Position numbers and translations under genes: made by a program
Shown here: one piece after another, positions 42,801-51,400 of the stretch
Layout: each line of letters starts with the position of its first letter
Position numbering within the stretch: the first letter of the stretch is position 1
From: Chitinophaga sp. YR573
Lineage (GTDB): Bacteria; Bacteroidota; Bacteroidia; Chitinophagales; Chitinophagaceae
Direction: 5' to 3'
Length of the DNA: 64,000 nt
Assembly: GCF_900110995.1 (NCBI RefSeq)
Contig: NZ_FOJF01000002.1
Span: forward strand, 1,426,001-1,490,000
Notes under the pieces: model-generated
Databases searched by the model: none
Told to the model about the DNA's origin: nothing
The model's input: only the letters and a program-made list of their open reading frames with translations

Positions 42801-45366
42801 AACAGTCAGTTTTACATTAGACCCGGGTTATATTACAACTGCGGTTAGCCAGATATACGCAGATTCGATGGCACGAAGAGTACTCAATAGCCGGGGGCAG
42901 TTGAATGCCAACAATAATGGTCAGTGTCTTTACTATGGTAAAGCAGATAGCGCGACATATGCCCGGAATAACTGTGGTGCCGGAGGTGCCGGATCTGCGG
43001 TTAAGTATGTTGTAGCCAATGGAAAAAACACTTCTCCGATAAGCCAGGCACAGGCAGATTCCCTGTCGCATGCAGACGTACTTAATAACGGACAGGCTTA
43101 TGCGAATGCAAATGGGAGCTGTACATATAGTAATGCTGACACGAGTGCTACGATATCAAGAAATAACTGTGGTAGTACCGGAACAACTGTTGCAGTCGTT
43201 TATTCAGTGCCTGCGGGGACGTTTACTTCTCCGGTTAGTCTGTTAGCTGCGAATGCACTTGCAAAGCAACGTATCATTGATAGCGCACAGACGTATGCCA
43301 ACCGTGTAGGTGTTTGTACTTATAAGAATGTAGACACGAGTGCTACTATCTCAAGAAATAACTGTGGCACCGGAACAACGGTTGCTGTTATTTATTCAGT
43401 GCCAGCAGGAACATTTACTTCTACAGCCAGCCAGTTAGCAGCGAATGCGCTTGCAAAACAACGTATTGTTGATAGCGCGCAAACATATGCCAACCGTGTA
43501 GGCGTTTGTACCTATAGTAATATAGACACGAGCGCTTCTATCTCAAGAAATAATTGTGGAACCGGAACAACCGTCGCTGTTACTTATTCAGTGCTGGCTG
43601 GGACGTTTACTTCCACGGTGAGCCAGTTAGCAGCGAATGCGCTTGCAAAACAACGTATCATTGATAGTGCTCAGACATACGCCAACCGTGTAGGTGTTTG
43701 TACCTATAAAAATATTGATACGAGTGCTACTATATCAAGAAATAACTGTGGCACAGGAACAACTGTTGCCGTTACTTATTCAGTGCCAGTGGGGACGTTT
43801 ACGTCTACCGTCAGCCAGTTAGCTGCAAATGCGCTTGCAAAGCAACGCATTATTGATAGTGCGCAAACATATGCCAACCGTGTAGGCGTTTGTACCTATA
43901 GTAATATAGACACGAGTGCTTCTATCTCAAGAAATAACTGTGGCACCGGAACAACCGTTGCTGTTACTTATTCAGTGCCAGCGGGGACGTTTACATCCAC
44001 GGTCAGTCAGTTAGCAGCGAATGCGCTTGCAAAGCAACGAATTGTTGATAGTGCACAGACATACGCTAACCGCGTAGGCGTTTGTACTTATAAGAATATA
44101 GACACAAGTGCTACAGTATCAAGAAATAACTGTGGCACCGGAACAACCGTTGCAGTTACTTATTCAGTGCCAGCGGGGACGTTTACATCGACGGTCAGTC
44201 AGTTAGCAGCGAATGCGCTTGCAAAGCAACGAATTGTTGATAGTGCACAGACATACGCTAACCGCGTAGGCGTTTGTACCTATAAGAATGTTGACACGAG
44301 TGCTACTATCTCAAGAAATAACTGTGGCACCGGAACAACAGTCGCAGTTACTTATTCAGTGCCAGCAGGGACGTTTACATCCACGGTCAGTCAGTTAGCC
44401 GCGAATGCGCTTGCAAAGCAACGAATTGTTGATAGTGCACAGACATACGCCAACCGTGTAGGTGTTTGTACTTATAAGAATATAGACACAAGTGCTACTA
44501 TCTCAAGAAATAACTGTGGTACCGGAACAACAGTCGCAGTTACTTATTCAGTGCCAGCAGGGACGTTTACGTCCACGGTCAGTCAGTTAGCAGCGAATGC
44601 GCTTGCAAAGCAACGAATTGTTGATAGTGCACAGACATACGCCAATCGTGTAGGCGTTTGTACATATAGTAATATTGACACAAGTGCAACAGTGTCAAGA
44701 AATAATTGTGGTTCAACTGGCACTACTACAACAGTCGCTGTTATTTATTCAGTACCAGCGGGGACATTTACTTCTACCGTTAGTCAGTTAGCCGCGAATG
44801 CGCTTGCAAAACAACGTATCATAGATAGCGCGCAGACATATGCTAACCGTGTAGGTGTTTGTACTTATTATAATGATTCAACGGGTAAAAAGTTCCTGCC
44901 TGTTTGTGCAACAGGATATACAGCCGCGGACTCAGTATGGTATCCCGTAGCAGCTAAAAAATTCAGCTCTACGATCAGTAAGGCTGATGCTAATGCACAA
45001 GCGCAAACGGACATTACAACGAATGGACAGGCCTATGCTAATACAAATGGTATCTGTAACCGAACATCAGTAACGTTCATTGTGAAGTTAAAGGCAGGAG
45101 CTACAGTTAACACTGCTTATGGTTATGTAACACTTAAGACCTCTGCAGGGGTAACAATTGGGAGTAAGAATTTCGATGGATCAGATATTCTGGGAGGAGG
45201 AACTACAGTTTATTCAAGCACAGCTACTTCGTTTACAGTAACGATGAATGCGATGGATTCTTGTTATGCATCAGTAAACGGTAGTGGTTCATATGATATT
45301 TATTCTGCGGCAAGGACAGTCAATGCTTCAGGAACAACCATTACTGTAGAAATATGGCATCCGTAA
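36886..45366 (+). CDS. Giant Rhs-associated surface protein with PA14 domain and DUF5977-type repeats
   Basis: 2826 residues. A signal-like segment (about 12-32) is followed by SDNMVDLFSGDFNYSIPLID and WVGLGWNINPGTITRNLRG, the N-terminal block seen in large Bacteroidota Rhs/SpvB-like proteins. A PA14 domain lies at about 631-765 (GFYGEYFSG; TISDDGVRLFLNDSLFIDQF; MALKWMYPSQ), suggesting glycan binding. Residues about 770-1890 are a long beta-rich body with an acidic calcium-like loop (DLTGDGISNDD, near 890). From about 1892 to 2725 there are 13 units of roughly 64 residues of the DUF5977 type (RNNCG ... YSVPAGTFTS ... NGQAYAN ... C), nine of them almost identical. A 100-residue beta domain closes the protein. 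It has no toxin tip of its own and no immunity gene directly after it, so a structural, adhesive or shell role within the toxin operon is more likely than toxin activity. Confidence 0.8.
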   Translation: MILELAAKGKKTIASLMLALLYFETIIPSYALGVGRSSFPRVPIISSSVPAKKIVDPVFGGGVKSVLDNSIKGKLKQPVSSHADDLGGPTQPESQAFHSVNSDNMVDLFSGDFNYSIPLIDVGGYPIALGYSSGITMDQEASWVGLGWNINPGTITRNLRGLPDDFNGTDTIQKISAIKPNKTIGVTVGATAELLGYPLLKGGLSVGVLHNSYKGWGLESGINASINVGASSMGKFTSQLSLTNSSQDGVTVGASLDCVTNEEDDKDGKGLGGSMGVGSTFNSRSGMKALQIEAGIKQYDNTDNNTKARPLDNSATFRSKISFASPTYTPGITLPFTNTLYSFNLKIGQETKVYHKSVSLSGYVAKQEIKAEDQRSSLPAYGYLNFQGAKTNTAILLDYNREKEIPYREKPAVPNIALPSYTYDVFAMSGEGTGGMFRAYRGDIGYVHDHYIKTKDRTLGGGLDLAVGDMVHPGVDIGFTSAYTESGPWLSLNPLAKNIAFKSSSGTFEASYFRNPGEMTINSKSFYDNIGGDDIVSVALNQAGSSDPNISTSNLLNRYNSNKELIGQQTLSARNTTKDKRDKRTQVISYLNAAEASTAGLTQYIENYKENTYSLNNCGSTFPTELDADKHGFYGEYFSGTRFQKFLYSRVDTFIDFPNKGAINVGKPTGAPTLNTGFSVRWTGRLKADVTGSYKIITISDDGVRLFLNDSLFIDQFNDHKPRADTAFVNLVAGEVYNVKIEYYQSGGDVLMALKWMYPSQSVVSIPGRNLYLMPSKDTFVVGDSTVSREKRVNDFRKQNHISEIEVLNKDGRRYVYGIPVYNFEQKETSFSVDAKDGNTVAGLVKYTPGEDNTVNNTKGNDHYFSSELMPAYAHSFLLTGILSPDYQDLTGDGISNDDPGNAIKFNYTKIAGIKNPYAWRVPAADSANYNEGLKTDNRDDKGSYVSGDKELWYLNSIESKSMIATFKMSERKDMAAINEDGVRLAGHPTRKLDEINLYNKADFKKYNTKARPVKTVHFEYSYELCMGVNGVLSDSGKLTLKKVWFTYNGNNKGKLNPYVFNYNAKNPTYNAKSYDRWGNYKPSSQNPSGVSNADFPYAVQDSTQAARNAAAWTLDSIILPSGGRIKVDYESDDYAYVQNKRATQMFTVAGFSAKEPTDLGDIGNNLYGLVDNQYIAINVPKAVSSKEEVYARYLQGLEKVYFRLFVNMPSDKFGSGGEYVPCYATLDPNKYGYFNNGNTIWIRVKAISPSGELDMATSVYSPLAKAAIQYLRLNLPSKAYPGSDVGDDIGLEDAVKILFSQADNLMNSVMSFDRNARIKQWARTVDVGRTLVRLNSPYYKKMGGGIRVKRVKIYDHWDAMAKQRESVYGQEYQYTTTRSVNGVDETISSGVASYEPMLGGEENPWRLPIEYLEQIAPLAPMNLGYTEAPLGESLFPGASVGYSKVRVRTIHAKNVRSANGFTETCFYTSYDFPTLVDMTSLADGKKRFRPDLQNFLKINVRHFIGLSQGFKVELNDMNGKMKSQATYGEADSLGYITYTENYYRVDNQQSEFKHLNSTVMTIDPSGAIDSSATIGKDVELMMDMREQHSVTNAYNLNINPALFSFSLPPFWLIPTILSLHHREETLYHSVAATKVITRHGILDSVLSVDKGSQVTARNLLYDAETGDVVLSSTRNEFNDPQYHFSWPSGWTYDGMSGAYKNIGVVLNGVNINQGRITNGINANDYFAAGDEILIGSKQKTGGDDCTPDIATFRAPAVLYAIDANVLTGGTPDIYFTDRDGAPFTGNDIAMKIIRSGRRNIAAGVGEVTLLANPLVKSGNDYALIFDTTKVISASATEFKQIWKVADKFKSATMLNCVAAPYSEYAGTNVADCGVSAGPASYGNEFRMATFKRSNCAANFVTHQGTVYKVPANKYISTVSQAAADSMAAKEIADSGQAFANLHGACYQLFYSAQMTKVFTKNDCSQSGTYGTTVSFTLDPGYITTAVSQIYADSMARRVLNSRGQLNANNNGQCLYYGKADSATYARNNCGAGGAGSAVKYVVANGKNTSPISQAQADSLSHADVLNNGQAYANANGSCTYSNADTSATISRNNCGSTGTTVAVVYSVPAGTFTSPVSLLAANALAKQRIIDSAQTYANRVGVCTYKNVDTSATISRNNCGTGTTVAVIYSVPAGTFTSTASQLAANALAKQRIVDSAQTYANRVGVCTYSNIDTSASISRNNCGTGTTVAVTYSVLAGTFTSTVSQLAANALAKQRIIDSAQTYANRVGVCTYKNIDTSATISRNNCGTGTTVAVTYSVPVGTFTSTVSQLAANALAKQRIIDSAQTYANRVGVCTYSNIDTSASISRNNCGTGTTVAVTYSVPAGTFTSTVSQLAANALAKQRIVDSAQTYANRVGVCTYKNIDTSATVSRNNCGTGTTVAVTYSVPAGTFTSTVSQLAANALAKQRIVDSAQTYANRVGVCTYKNVDTSATISRNNCGTGTTVAVTYSVPAGTFTSTVSQLAANALAKQRIVDSAQTYANRVGVCTYKNIDTSATISRNNCGTGTTVAVTYSVPAGTFTSTVSQLAANALAKQRIVDSAQTYANRVGVCTYSNIDTSATVSRNNCGSTGTTTTVAVIYSVPAGTFTSTVSQLAANALAKQRIIDSAQTYANRVGVCTYYNDSTGKKFLPVCATGYTAADSVWYPVAAKKFSSTISKADANAQAQTDITTNGQAYANTNGICNRTSVTFIVKLKAGATVNTAYGYVTLKTSAGVTIGSKNFDGSDILGGGTTVYSSTATSFTVTMNAMDSCYASVNGSGSYDIYSAARTVNASGTTITVEIWHP
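43159..44871 (+). repeat. Nine in-frame tandem repeats of 192 bp (DUF5977-type units)
   Basis: Units start at 43159, 43354, 43546, 43738, 43930, 44122, 44314, 44506 and 44698. Seven are exactly 192 bp; the first and last carry small in-frame additions next to RNNCG. Each encodes about 64 residues with two conserved Cys. Variation is mostly at a few positions (KN/SN, II/IV, AT/AS, V/I). Diverged copies flank the block: three before (from about 42562) and one after. Confidence 0.95.
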
Positions 45367-45384
45367 TCCCAAACACAACATGTA

Positions 45385-47658
45385 ATGAAACATATGAAAA
45401 GATATTTTTTTATACTCATTTACAGCTGCATGATGATAATCATGTTAGCATCCGGCACAGTTGCACATGCACAGGATACAACGTCTTCCTGTGCGTGTAG
45501 CTGTGTGAAACCATTCTTTCAGTACCTGATTGCTTCTCATAGGTTATTTACAAAGGAAACAGATCATATTCTGATCTCCACACTTGTGAATGATGCTAAC
45601 AAAGCAGGATATAATGTATCATACAGCGGTTGTCCGATATTATCTAAAAATATCAACAAGTACTTCTATGCAGTTACAACGGATACCGTAGGTACTGCTT
45701 ATAAGGCCCGCCTGGGAGATTGTGCGATAGTATTGACTACTACAAATAATCAAAGTGTAGTTTTCAGCAAATTACTAAGTAAGGACTGTGATAATTCCGG
45801 GAACGTTTTATTTACGTATAATCTTCCGGTACATAAGATATACAAAGTAAATAAGTCAACTGTTATCACAGCCGTTAATACCGATACGGCATTGTATGCA
45901 GAAGTATTGAACAGTACTTTTACTGCTGATACTACTTCTTCCAACATTGTTGCCGCTATTTATGATCATGGTGCCGCGGTATTCCAGGGATATCAGATTA
46001 AAACACTGTTTAATACAGAAACTATCGCGATACCAACAGGAGGAGAAGTGATCTCTGCCAAACTTCATCTGTTCGCAAAGCCTGAGGGATTTAATCCTCC
46101 TGCTTATCCTAATGCACATAATACCGGCGCTGAGAAATATTACGAGGCCCGCACGTTTATTGCATCCTGCGGCACAAAATGGGATTATACTACAAGTGCA
46201 CGTGATTTATATTCAATATCTCCCGGGATGGGAATACAGGATATTGTAGCGCCAGATGGGAATTTTGATAATTGGGTATTTGATATGACTCCAAATATGC
46301 AGTCAGATCCATGGTTTTATAGATACGGCTTTATGTTAAGTAACTATATATACCTTGATAGTACAGTAGTATATAATACATTTTGTTCTCAAAAATATTC
46401 TGATGCAGGTAAACAGCCTTACGTTGATATAACTTATTATCCTAACCCGGATTCTTCAATTGTTGCACAGCTGAAAGTGGATACCTGTTTTTCATGCAGT
46501 ACGGTTCCATCTTCTATCTGTTACAGCGCAGTAACGGACACCAGTGTAAACATCTTTACATATGGTATTGCTGGTAACTGGCGTCCTTACCGCTCCTATG
46601 CTTACTATGGAGATCGCTCGGAAACGGATCCTTCACTTGCGACCAATATACGCCGGGATGGTACAATTAAGGAATACTCCGGCTTCTGGAAGATGGTAAA
46701 CGGCACCTGGAAACCACAGAGCCAGGACACTGGTCGCTGGGTATGGAACAGTGAGACAACCCTGTTTAACCGCAGAGGTCTGGAGTTGGAGAACAAAGAT
46801 CCGCTGGGTCGCTTTAATGCCGGTTTATATGGTTATGATGAAAACTTACCCGTAGCCGTTATACAAAACGCCAAATTCCGTGAATCTGCATTTGATGGTT
46901 TTGAAGATTATTTCTTCGTAGGTAGTAGTGCTTGTGATGCCAGCTGTGCTGTACCCCGAAGTTTCGATTTCTCTTCTTATAAAAATAACCTGGATAGTAC
47001 CGAACAGCATACAGGTAAATATAGTCTGCGCATTGCAAAGGATAGTAGTGCGGGGATCAGTGCCAGTATCTTACCGGATACCAGTAATACTTTCGGCCTT
47101 TCCTTTACCACAGCAGCAAATAACTGTTTACCAACAGACAGCGTATTAAAAAGTATCAAGGCTGGTAAAGATGCATTATTACCTGGATTCTCTCCGCTTG
47201 CTGGTAAGAAGATCGTGATCAGTGCCTGGGTGAAGGAAGCACAGGCATGTATAGGTGATACTTATACAGGCAACCAGATAGGCATCGTGATCGGACGTGC
47301 AGCTGGTAATATTACTGTTATTGCAAAACCTCAGGGAGGGATCATAGAAGGATGGCAACGATATGAGCAGGTAGTTGATGTACCCGCAGATGCTACTACA
47401 TTGTCTATAAACATGCAGGCTACCGGAACAAGCACCGTGTACTTTGATGATCTGAGGATACATCCTTACAATGCCAATATGAAATCATTTGTGTATGACC
47501 CGGGAAACCTGAGATTGATGGCAGAACTGGATGAAAATAACTATGCTACAATGTATGAATATGATGATGATGGTACATTGATCCGTTTGAAGAAAGAAAC
47601 AGAAAGAGGGATCAAAACGATCAGTGAAACAAGAAGTGCTTTATTAAAAGAAGAATAA
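45385..47658 (+). CDS. Secreted carbohydrate-binding-like protein with Rhs/YD C-terminal tail
   Basis: 757 residues with a signal peptide (about 1-29, GTVAHAQ). A Cys-rich start (SSCACSCVKPFF) leads to beta-rich regions. Residues about 510-695 look like a jelly-roll carbohydrate-binding module (AFDGFEDYFF; GKYSLRIAKD; KKIVISAWVKEAQACIG; GWQRYEQVVDVPADATTLSI; STVYFDDLRIHP). The last 60 residues (MKSFVYDPGNLRLMAELDEN, YATMYEYDDDGTLIRLKKE) are one YD/Rhs-type repeat, as though this were a detached piece of an Rhs body. It lies 18 nt after the giant PA14 protein and 10 nt before the LolA-like gene, in the same operon. Function beyond structural or binding partner cannot be stated. Confidence 0.72.
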   Translation: MKHMKRYFFILIYSCMMIIMLASGTVAHAQDTTSSCACSCVKPFFQYLIASHRLFTKETDHILISTLVNDANKAGYNVSYSGCPILSKNINKYFYAVTTDTVGTAYKARLGDCAIVLTTTNNQSVVFSKLLSKDCDNSGNVLFTYNLPVHKIYKVNKSTVITAVNTDTALYAEVLNSTFTADTTSSNIVAAIYDHGAAVFQGYQIKTLFNTETIAIPTGGEVISAKLHLFAKPEGFNPPAYPNAHNTGAEKYYEARTFIASCGTKWDYTTSARDLYSISPGMGIQDIVAPDGNFDNWVFDMTPNMQSDPWFYRYGFMLSNYIYLDSTVVYNTFCSQKYSDAGKQPYVDITYYPNPDSSIVAQLKVDTCFSCSTVPSSICYSAVTDTSVNIFTYGIAGNWRPYRSYAYYGDRSETDPSLATNIRRDGTIKEYSGFWKMVNGTWKPQSQDTGRWVWNSETTLFNRRGLELENKDPLGRFNAGLYGYDENLPVAVIQNAKFRESAFDGFEDYFFVGSSACDASCAVPRSFDFSSYKNNLDSTEQHTGKYSLRIAKDSSAGISASILPDTSNTFGLSFTTAANNCLPTDSVLKSIKAGKDALLPGFSPLAGKKIVISAWVKEAQACIGDTYTGNQIGIVIGRAAGNITVIAKPQGGIIEGWQRYEQVVDVPADATTLSINMQATGTSTVYFDDLRIHPYNANMKSFVYDPGNLRLMAELDENNYATMYEYDDDGTLIRLKKETERGIKTISETRSALLKEE

Positions 47659-47668
47659 CTATTAACCG

Positions 47669-48424
47669 ATGAAACGTTTTTCATTTTTACTTTTTTGTGT
47701 TGTTATTGTCTTTTGCCTGCAATCCGCAGTAGCTCAGACAATACCTGACCTTGAAAAGATGACAGGTATCATGAAACGGCTGCGTGATGGGTACGATAAA
47801 GCTCCTCTGTCATTTGATATGAAATATATCTATGCGAATGAACATACTCCCGGAAAAATACTGGATTCGCTGAACGGATGGGTAGAAACAGACGGTACTA
47901 ATTACCATAGTCTGATGGACAATACCGAAACGATCCATAATGATAAATACAATATTGTATTGTTCAGGGAAGATAAGATCATGTATCTGGCAGGAGCTAC
48001 GTCCGCTTCCATGCCTGTAGATCCGTTGTTGATGATGGACTCGATACTTACGCAGTCCGGTGCTACCAGCTGTACGATCAGTAAAGCTGGCAAGAATACG
48101 GTCATCCGTATCGGATTCAAAGAAGGAGGTTCCTGTAAAAGGATGGAAATGACAATCGATACGGTTGCACACCGTATGTTGTCTATGGAATATGTTGTAA
48201 AGACCTCATTACTTACGGAAACGCCTGATGCCAATGATAAGGCGGCAGCGGAAGGGTATGATGAATATGCGATCGTCCGTTCAACCTTTTATAACTATCG
48301 TCCTCTGAAACCGGATGCAAGTCGTTTTGATGATAAGACTTTCTTTTACAAAGAAGGGACAGAGTTCAGGACAAAAGAGGCGTATAGTGAGTATAAAATA
48401 TTTGTAGCAACCCCCAATTTATAA
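47669..48424 (+). CDS. Periplasmic LolA-like protein of the Rhs operon
   Basis: 251 residues with a signal peptide (1-22, LQSAVAQ). The body alternates long strands (PLSFDMKYIYANEHTPGKIL; GWVETDGTNYHSLMDNTETI; YNIVLFREDKIMYLAG; KRMEMTIDTVAHRMLSMEYV) in an order reminiscent of the LolA/LolB half-barrel that carries lipoproteins or lipids. Two cysteines (SCTISKAGKNTVIRIGFKEGG, then SC) could form a disulfide. I recognise the fold only loosely. Tight spacing on both sides (10 nt) puts it between the CBM-like protein and the Rhs toxin; a chaperone role for the large proteins is an inference. Confidence 0.6.
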   Translation: MKRFSFLLFCVVIVFCLQSAVAQTIPDLEKMTGIMKRLRDGYDKAPLSFDMKYIYANEHTPGKILDSLNGWVETDGTNYHSLMDNTETIHNDKYNIVLFREDKIMYLAGATSASMPVDPLLMMDSILTQSGATSCTISKAGKNTVIRIGFKEGGSCKRMEMTIDTVAHRMLSMEYVVKTSLLTETPDANDKAAAEGYDEYAIVRSTFYNYRPLKPDASRFDDKTFFYKEGTEFRTKEAYSEYKIFVATPNL

Positions 48425-48434
48425 AAAGGATTTT

Positions 48435-51400
48435 ATGCATTTGTTGCTAAAACAGAAATTTAAATGGATCATACTGCTGGTATTGCTGGCAGTAGCAGGT
48501 AATAGCCAGGCACAGACGATCACGGTGTTGAAACAATTGCTGGACGGAAGTGAAAACCAGGTAGCAAAAGACTCTTTTGTTACAGTAAAAGACGGCGTTT
48601 ATTTTGATCCCGCGACACAGAGTAAACTCGATACTCCTTACCAGGTAAAGAATATCATCACTTTCCGGATCAATGAAGCTGCGGTCTTTAAACTGCCCAC
48701 AGTCTTCACTGCAACAGTGAACGTGCGTATCATTTATACGCGACCGGATTTGGTCGTGGATTCTATTGATAAGCCACTCACGATTAATTATTCTGATACC
48801 AGTACTTACACCAGCAGGAGCAGTTTTGTATTTAACAATGCACACAAGGTGACATTAAAAATACTCAGTGTGTCCACCGATGCTACCTCAGATATATTGC
48901 CTGTGTTGGTAGTAGAGAATGAGATGGATGTACATCCGGTATACAAATTATCCTGTGTAGGTGATGCACTTAAAAAAATCAGCTTTGATACAGCTTCCGG
49001 AGATCAGATCAGGGCTACCTGGGATGTGATAACAGGAGCAGATGTGTACGATCTGGAGTGGACTTATATTGATTCGAGTGCGCTGGCAGACAATAAATAT
49101 GGCAATCCTGTAGATCCGCTGTTACTGTTTCGCAACAATGCAACCCGTGTTACACTGGCTGATAACTCCTACAACATTCCTTTGATGTATGACAACAAAG
49201 GTGTATTGTATTGCAGGGTTAGAGCAGTGCAGGAAAAGAAGAACAATGTGCGTTTTGAAACTGCCTGGAGCTCTGCTGATGCGGGAGGTGAAGGATTGGC
49301 CAGTTACAACTTTGACGGGCACGAGCGCTCTTTGAACTGGCAGTCTACCATCAACTTTGCCGAAGAAGGTAAGCGGAAGGTAGTAATGCAGTATTATGAT
49401 GGTAGTCTGCGTAGCAGGCAAACCGTTACCAAAGACAACAGTACCAATACAATTGTAGTGGGCGAGTCATTGTATGACTACCAGGGGCGTCCTGTGATCC
49501 AGGTGATGCCTGCACCTACATTGGGCAACGTGATTAAATATTCCCGCAACTTTAATGCAGCCCTGAATGGTGCTGAATATGATAAAGGCAATTACGATAC
49601 CTTACTATCTCCTGCAGATTTCCTGACGGCCAGTGCTAACGGAATGGCAACTTCTAGTGGTGCAAACCAATACTATTCACCTGCCAATCCTGATAAGAAC
49701 AACGGCTTTAATCAGTATATCCCTGATGCCGGAGGTTTTGCTTTCTCAGAAACGTCCTACACCCAGGATAATACGGGCAGGATCAGCAGACAGGGTGGAG
49801 TAGGACCTGTTTACAGATTGGGTAGCAATCATGAAGTAAAGTATTCTTATGGTTCTCCCGGTGAAAATGATCTGGATGTATTATTTGGAACAGAGGTTGG
49901 GGACAGGTCACATTACTTTAAGAACATGGTGTCTGATGCCAATGGTCAGTATGCGGTGTCCTATCTGGACATGCATGGCCGTACCATTGCCACGGCTCTC
50001 GCAGGAACACCGGATAGTGCTAACCTGGAGAACCTGGAATCTAATGTGCCTTTTGAAGTGACAGATACTTTATCAGGCCCTGGCCGTAATATTGTCAGGG
50101 ATCTGGTACTGGAAAGTCATCAGAGTCAACTGGTAGCAATCGATGCTGATTATCATTTTAAATATGCATTGACCCCTCCGGTATTGCAAAAGAAAGATTG
50201 TAATGACAGCACCGTTTGCTATAAAGGATTATATGATTTAGAGATTAAAATTACCGATGATGCTTTCAACCAGCGTCTTGGTGGTAAGCCCTTTGATACG
50301 ATCCTGCATAACTATACCATAGATACTATCACTGCGGATTGCAGTGCCCCTCAGCCGATGGTTGTCGAATTCATCATTCCTTTAAAACGTGGCAACTACG
50401 AGATTACCAAACGCCTCACAATTAGCAGGGATGCAATGGCTTATTACAGGGACAGCATCTTCATGCAGAAGAACCTGTGTACTACCCTGGAACAGTTCAT
50501 ACAGCAACAGCGGACCTTACTGACGAATACTCAGTGTATCCCTGACTGTCAATCCTGTCGCGATAGTGTAGGTACCTGGAATGCTTTTCAAGCGAATTAC
50601 ATGCGCCGTGCGGGCATTACTGCTGATGACTCTACCAGTTATCAGGGAGAAATGAAAACGGCTTATCTGGCCGCTATAGAGGCCTGTGATGGATTGTGTA
50701 ATCAGGTTTCTGAGATCAATGAGATCCGCAATGCGATGCTGGTAGATGTTACTGCATCTTCTGCCGGTCAGTATGCAAATGCTGAAGATACACTCGACAT
50801 CTATTCCATCTTCTATCGTAAAGACGAAGATACCCCTGCTCCTTATCAGCGAGACACCATTCATTACCTGGATGCTGCAGGGCATATTGATAGTGTATAC
50901 AACGAAACGACTAATACATATGTGCTTCCGCAGCAGTTATCCGTAGAGCAGTTTACCTCGAAGTTCAAAGCGTCCTGGGCTGATTCCCTGCTGAAGTTCC
51001 ATCCGGAATACTGTAAGCTGATTGCTTACGAGCAACAATTTAAATCTGCGATCAACTGGGGCCGCAAATTCGAAGCAGTAGATACTTATGCAGAAGCGAG
51101 AGACTCCGGTTATCTGAACCCTACGGCGAATAACGCGTTCAGCCTTCCAATCGTGCTCGCAGGTAAGGATTCGCTGGCCATGAAATCTGGCGAGCAGGCG
51201 AAGCTGGAAGCCGTTATGAAAAATTATAACGGACGCACAACGCTTTCTGAGCAAATTTCTATATGGCGCGCAGCTACGATGACATTAAAATGTACTGATT
51301 CCAGTACCAATGCAGCCTGTTACGCTAAATACAGCACAGATAGCAGTGCTTTCAGTGAAGCGACTATGTGTACCGGGGATCTGGATATGGCATGGCGTGC

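Noticed and set aside
43159..44871. Possible CRISPR array because of regular repeats
   Set aside because: The 192-bp units are contiguous, in frame and coding; no spacers.
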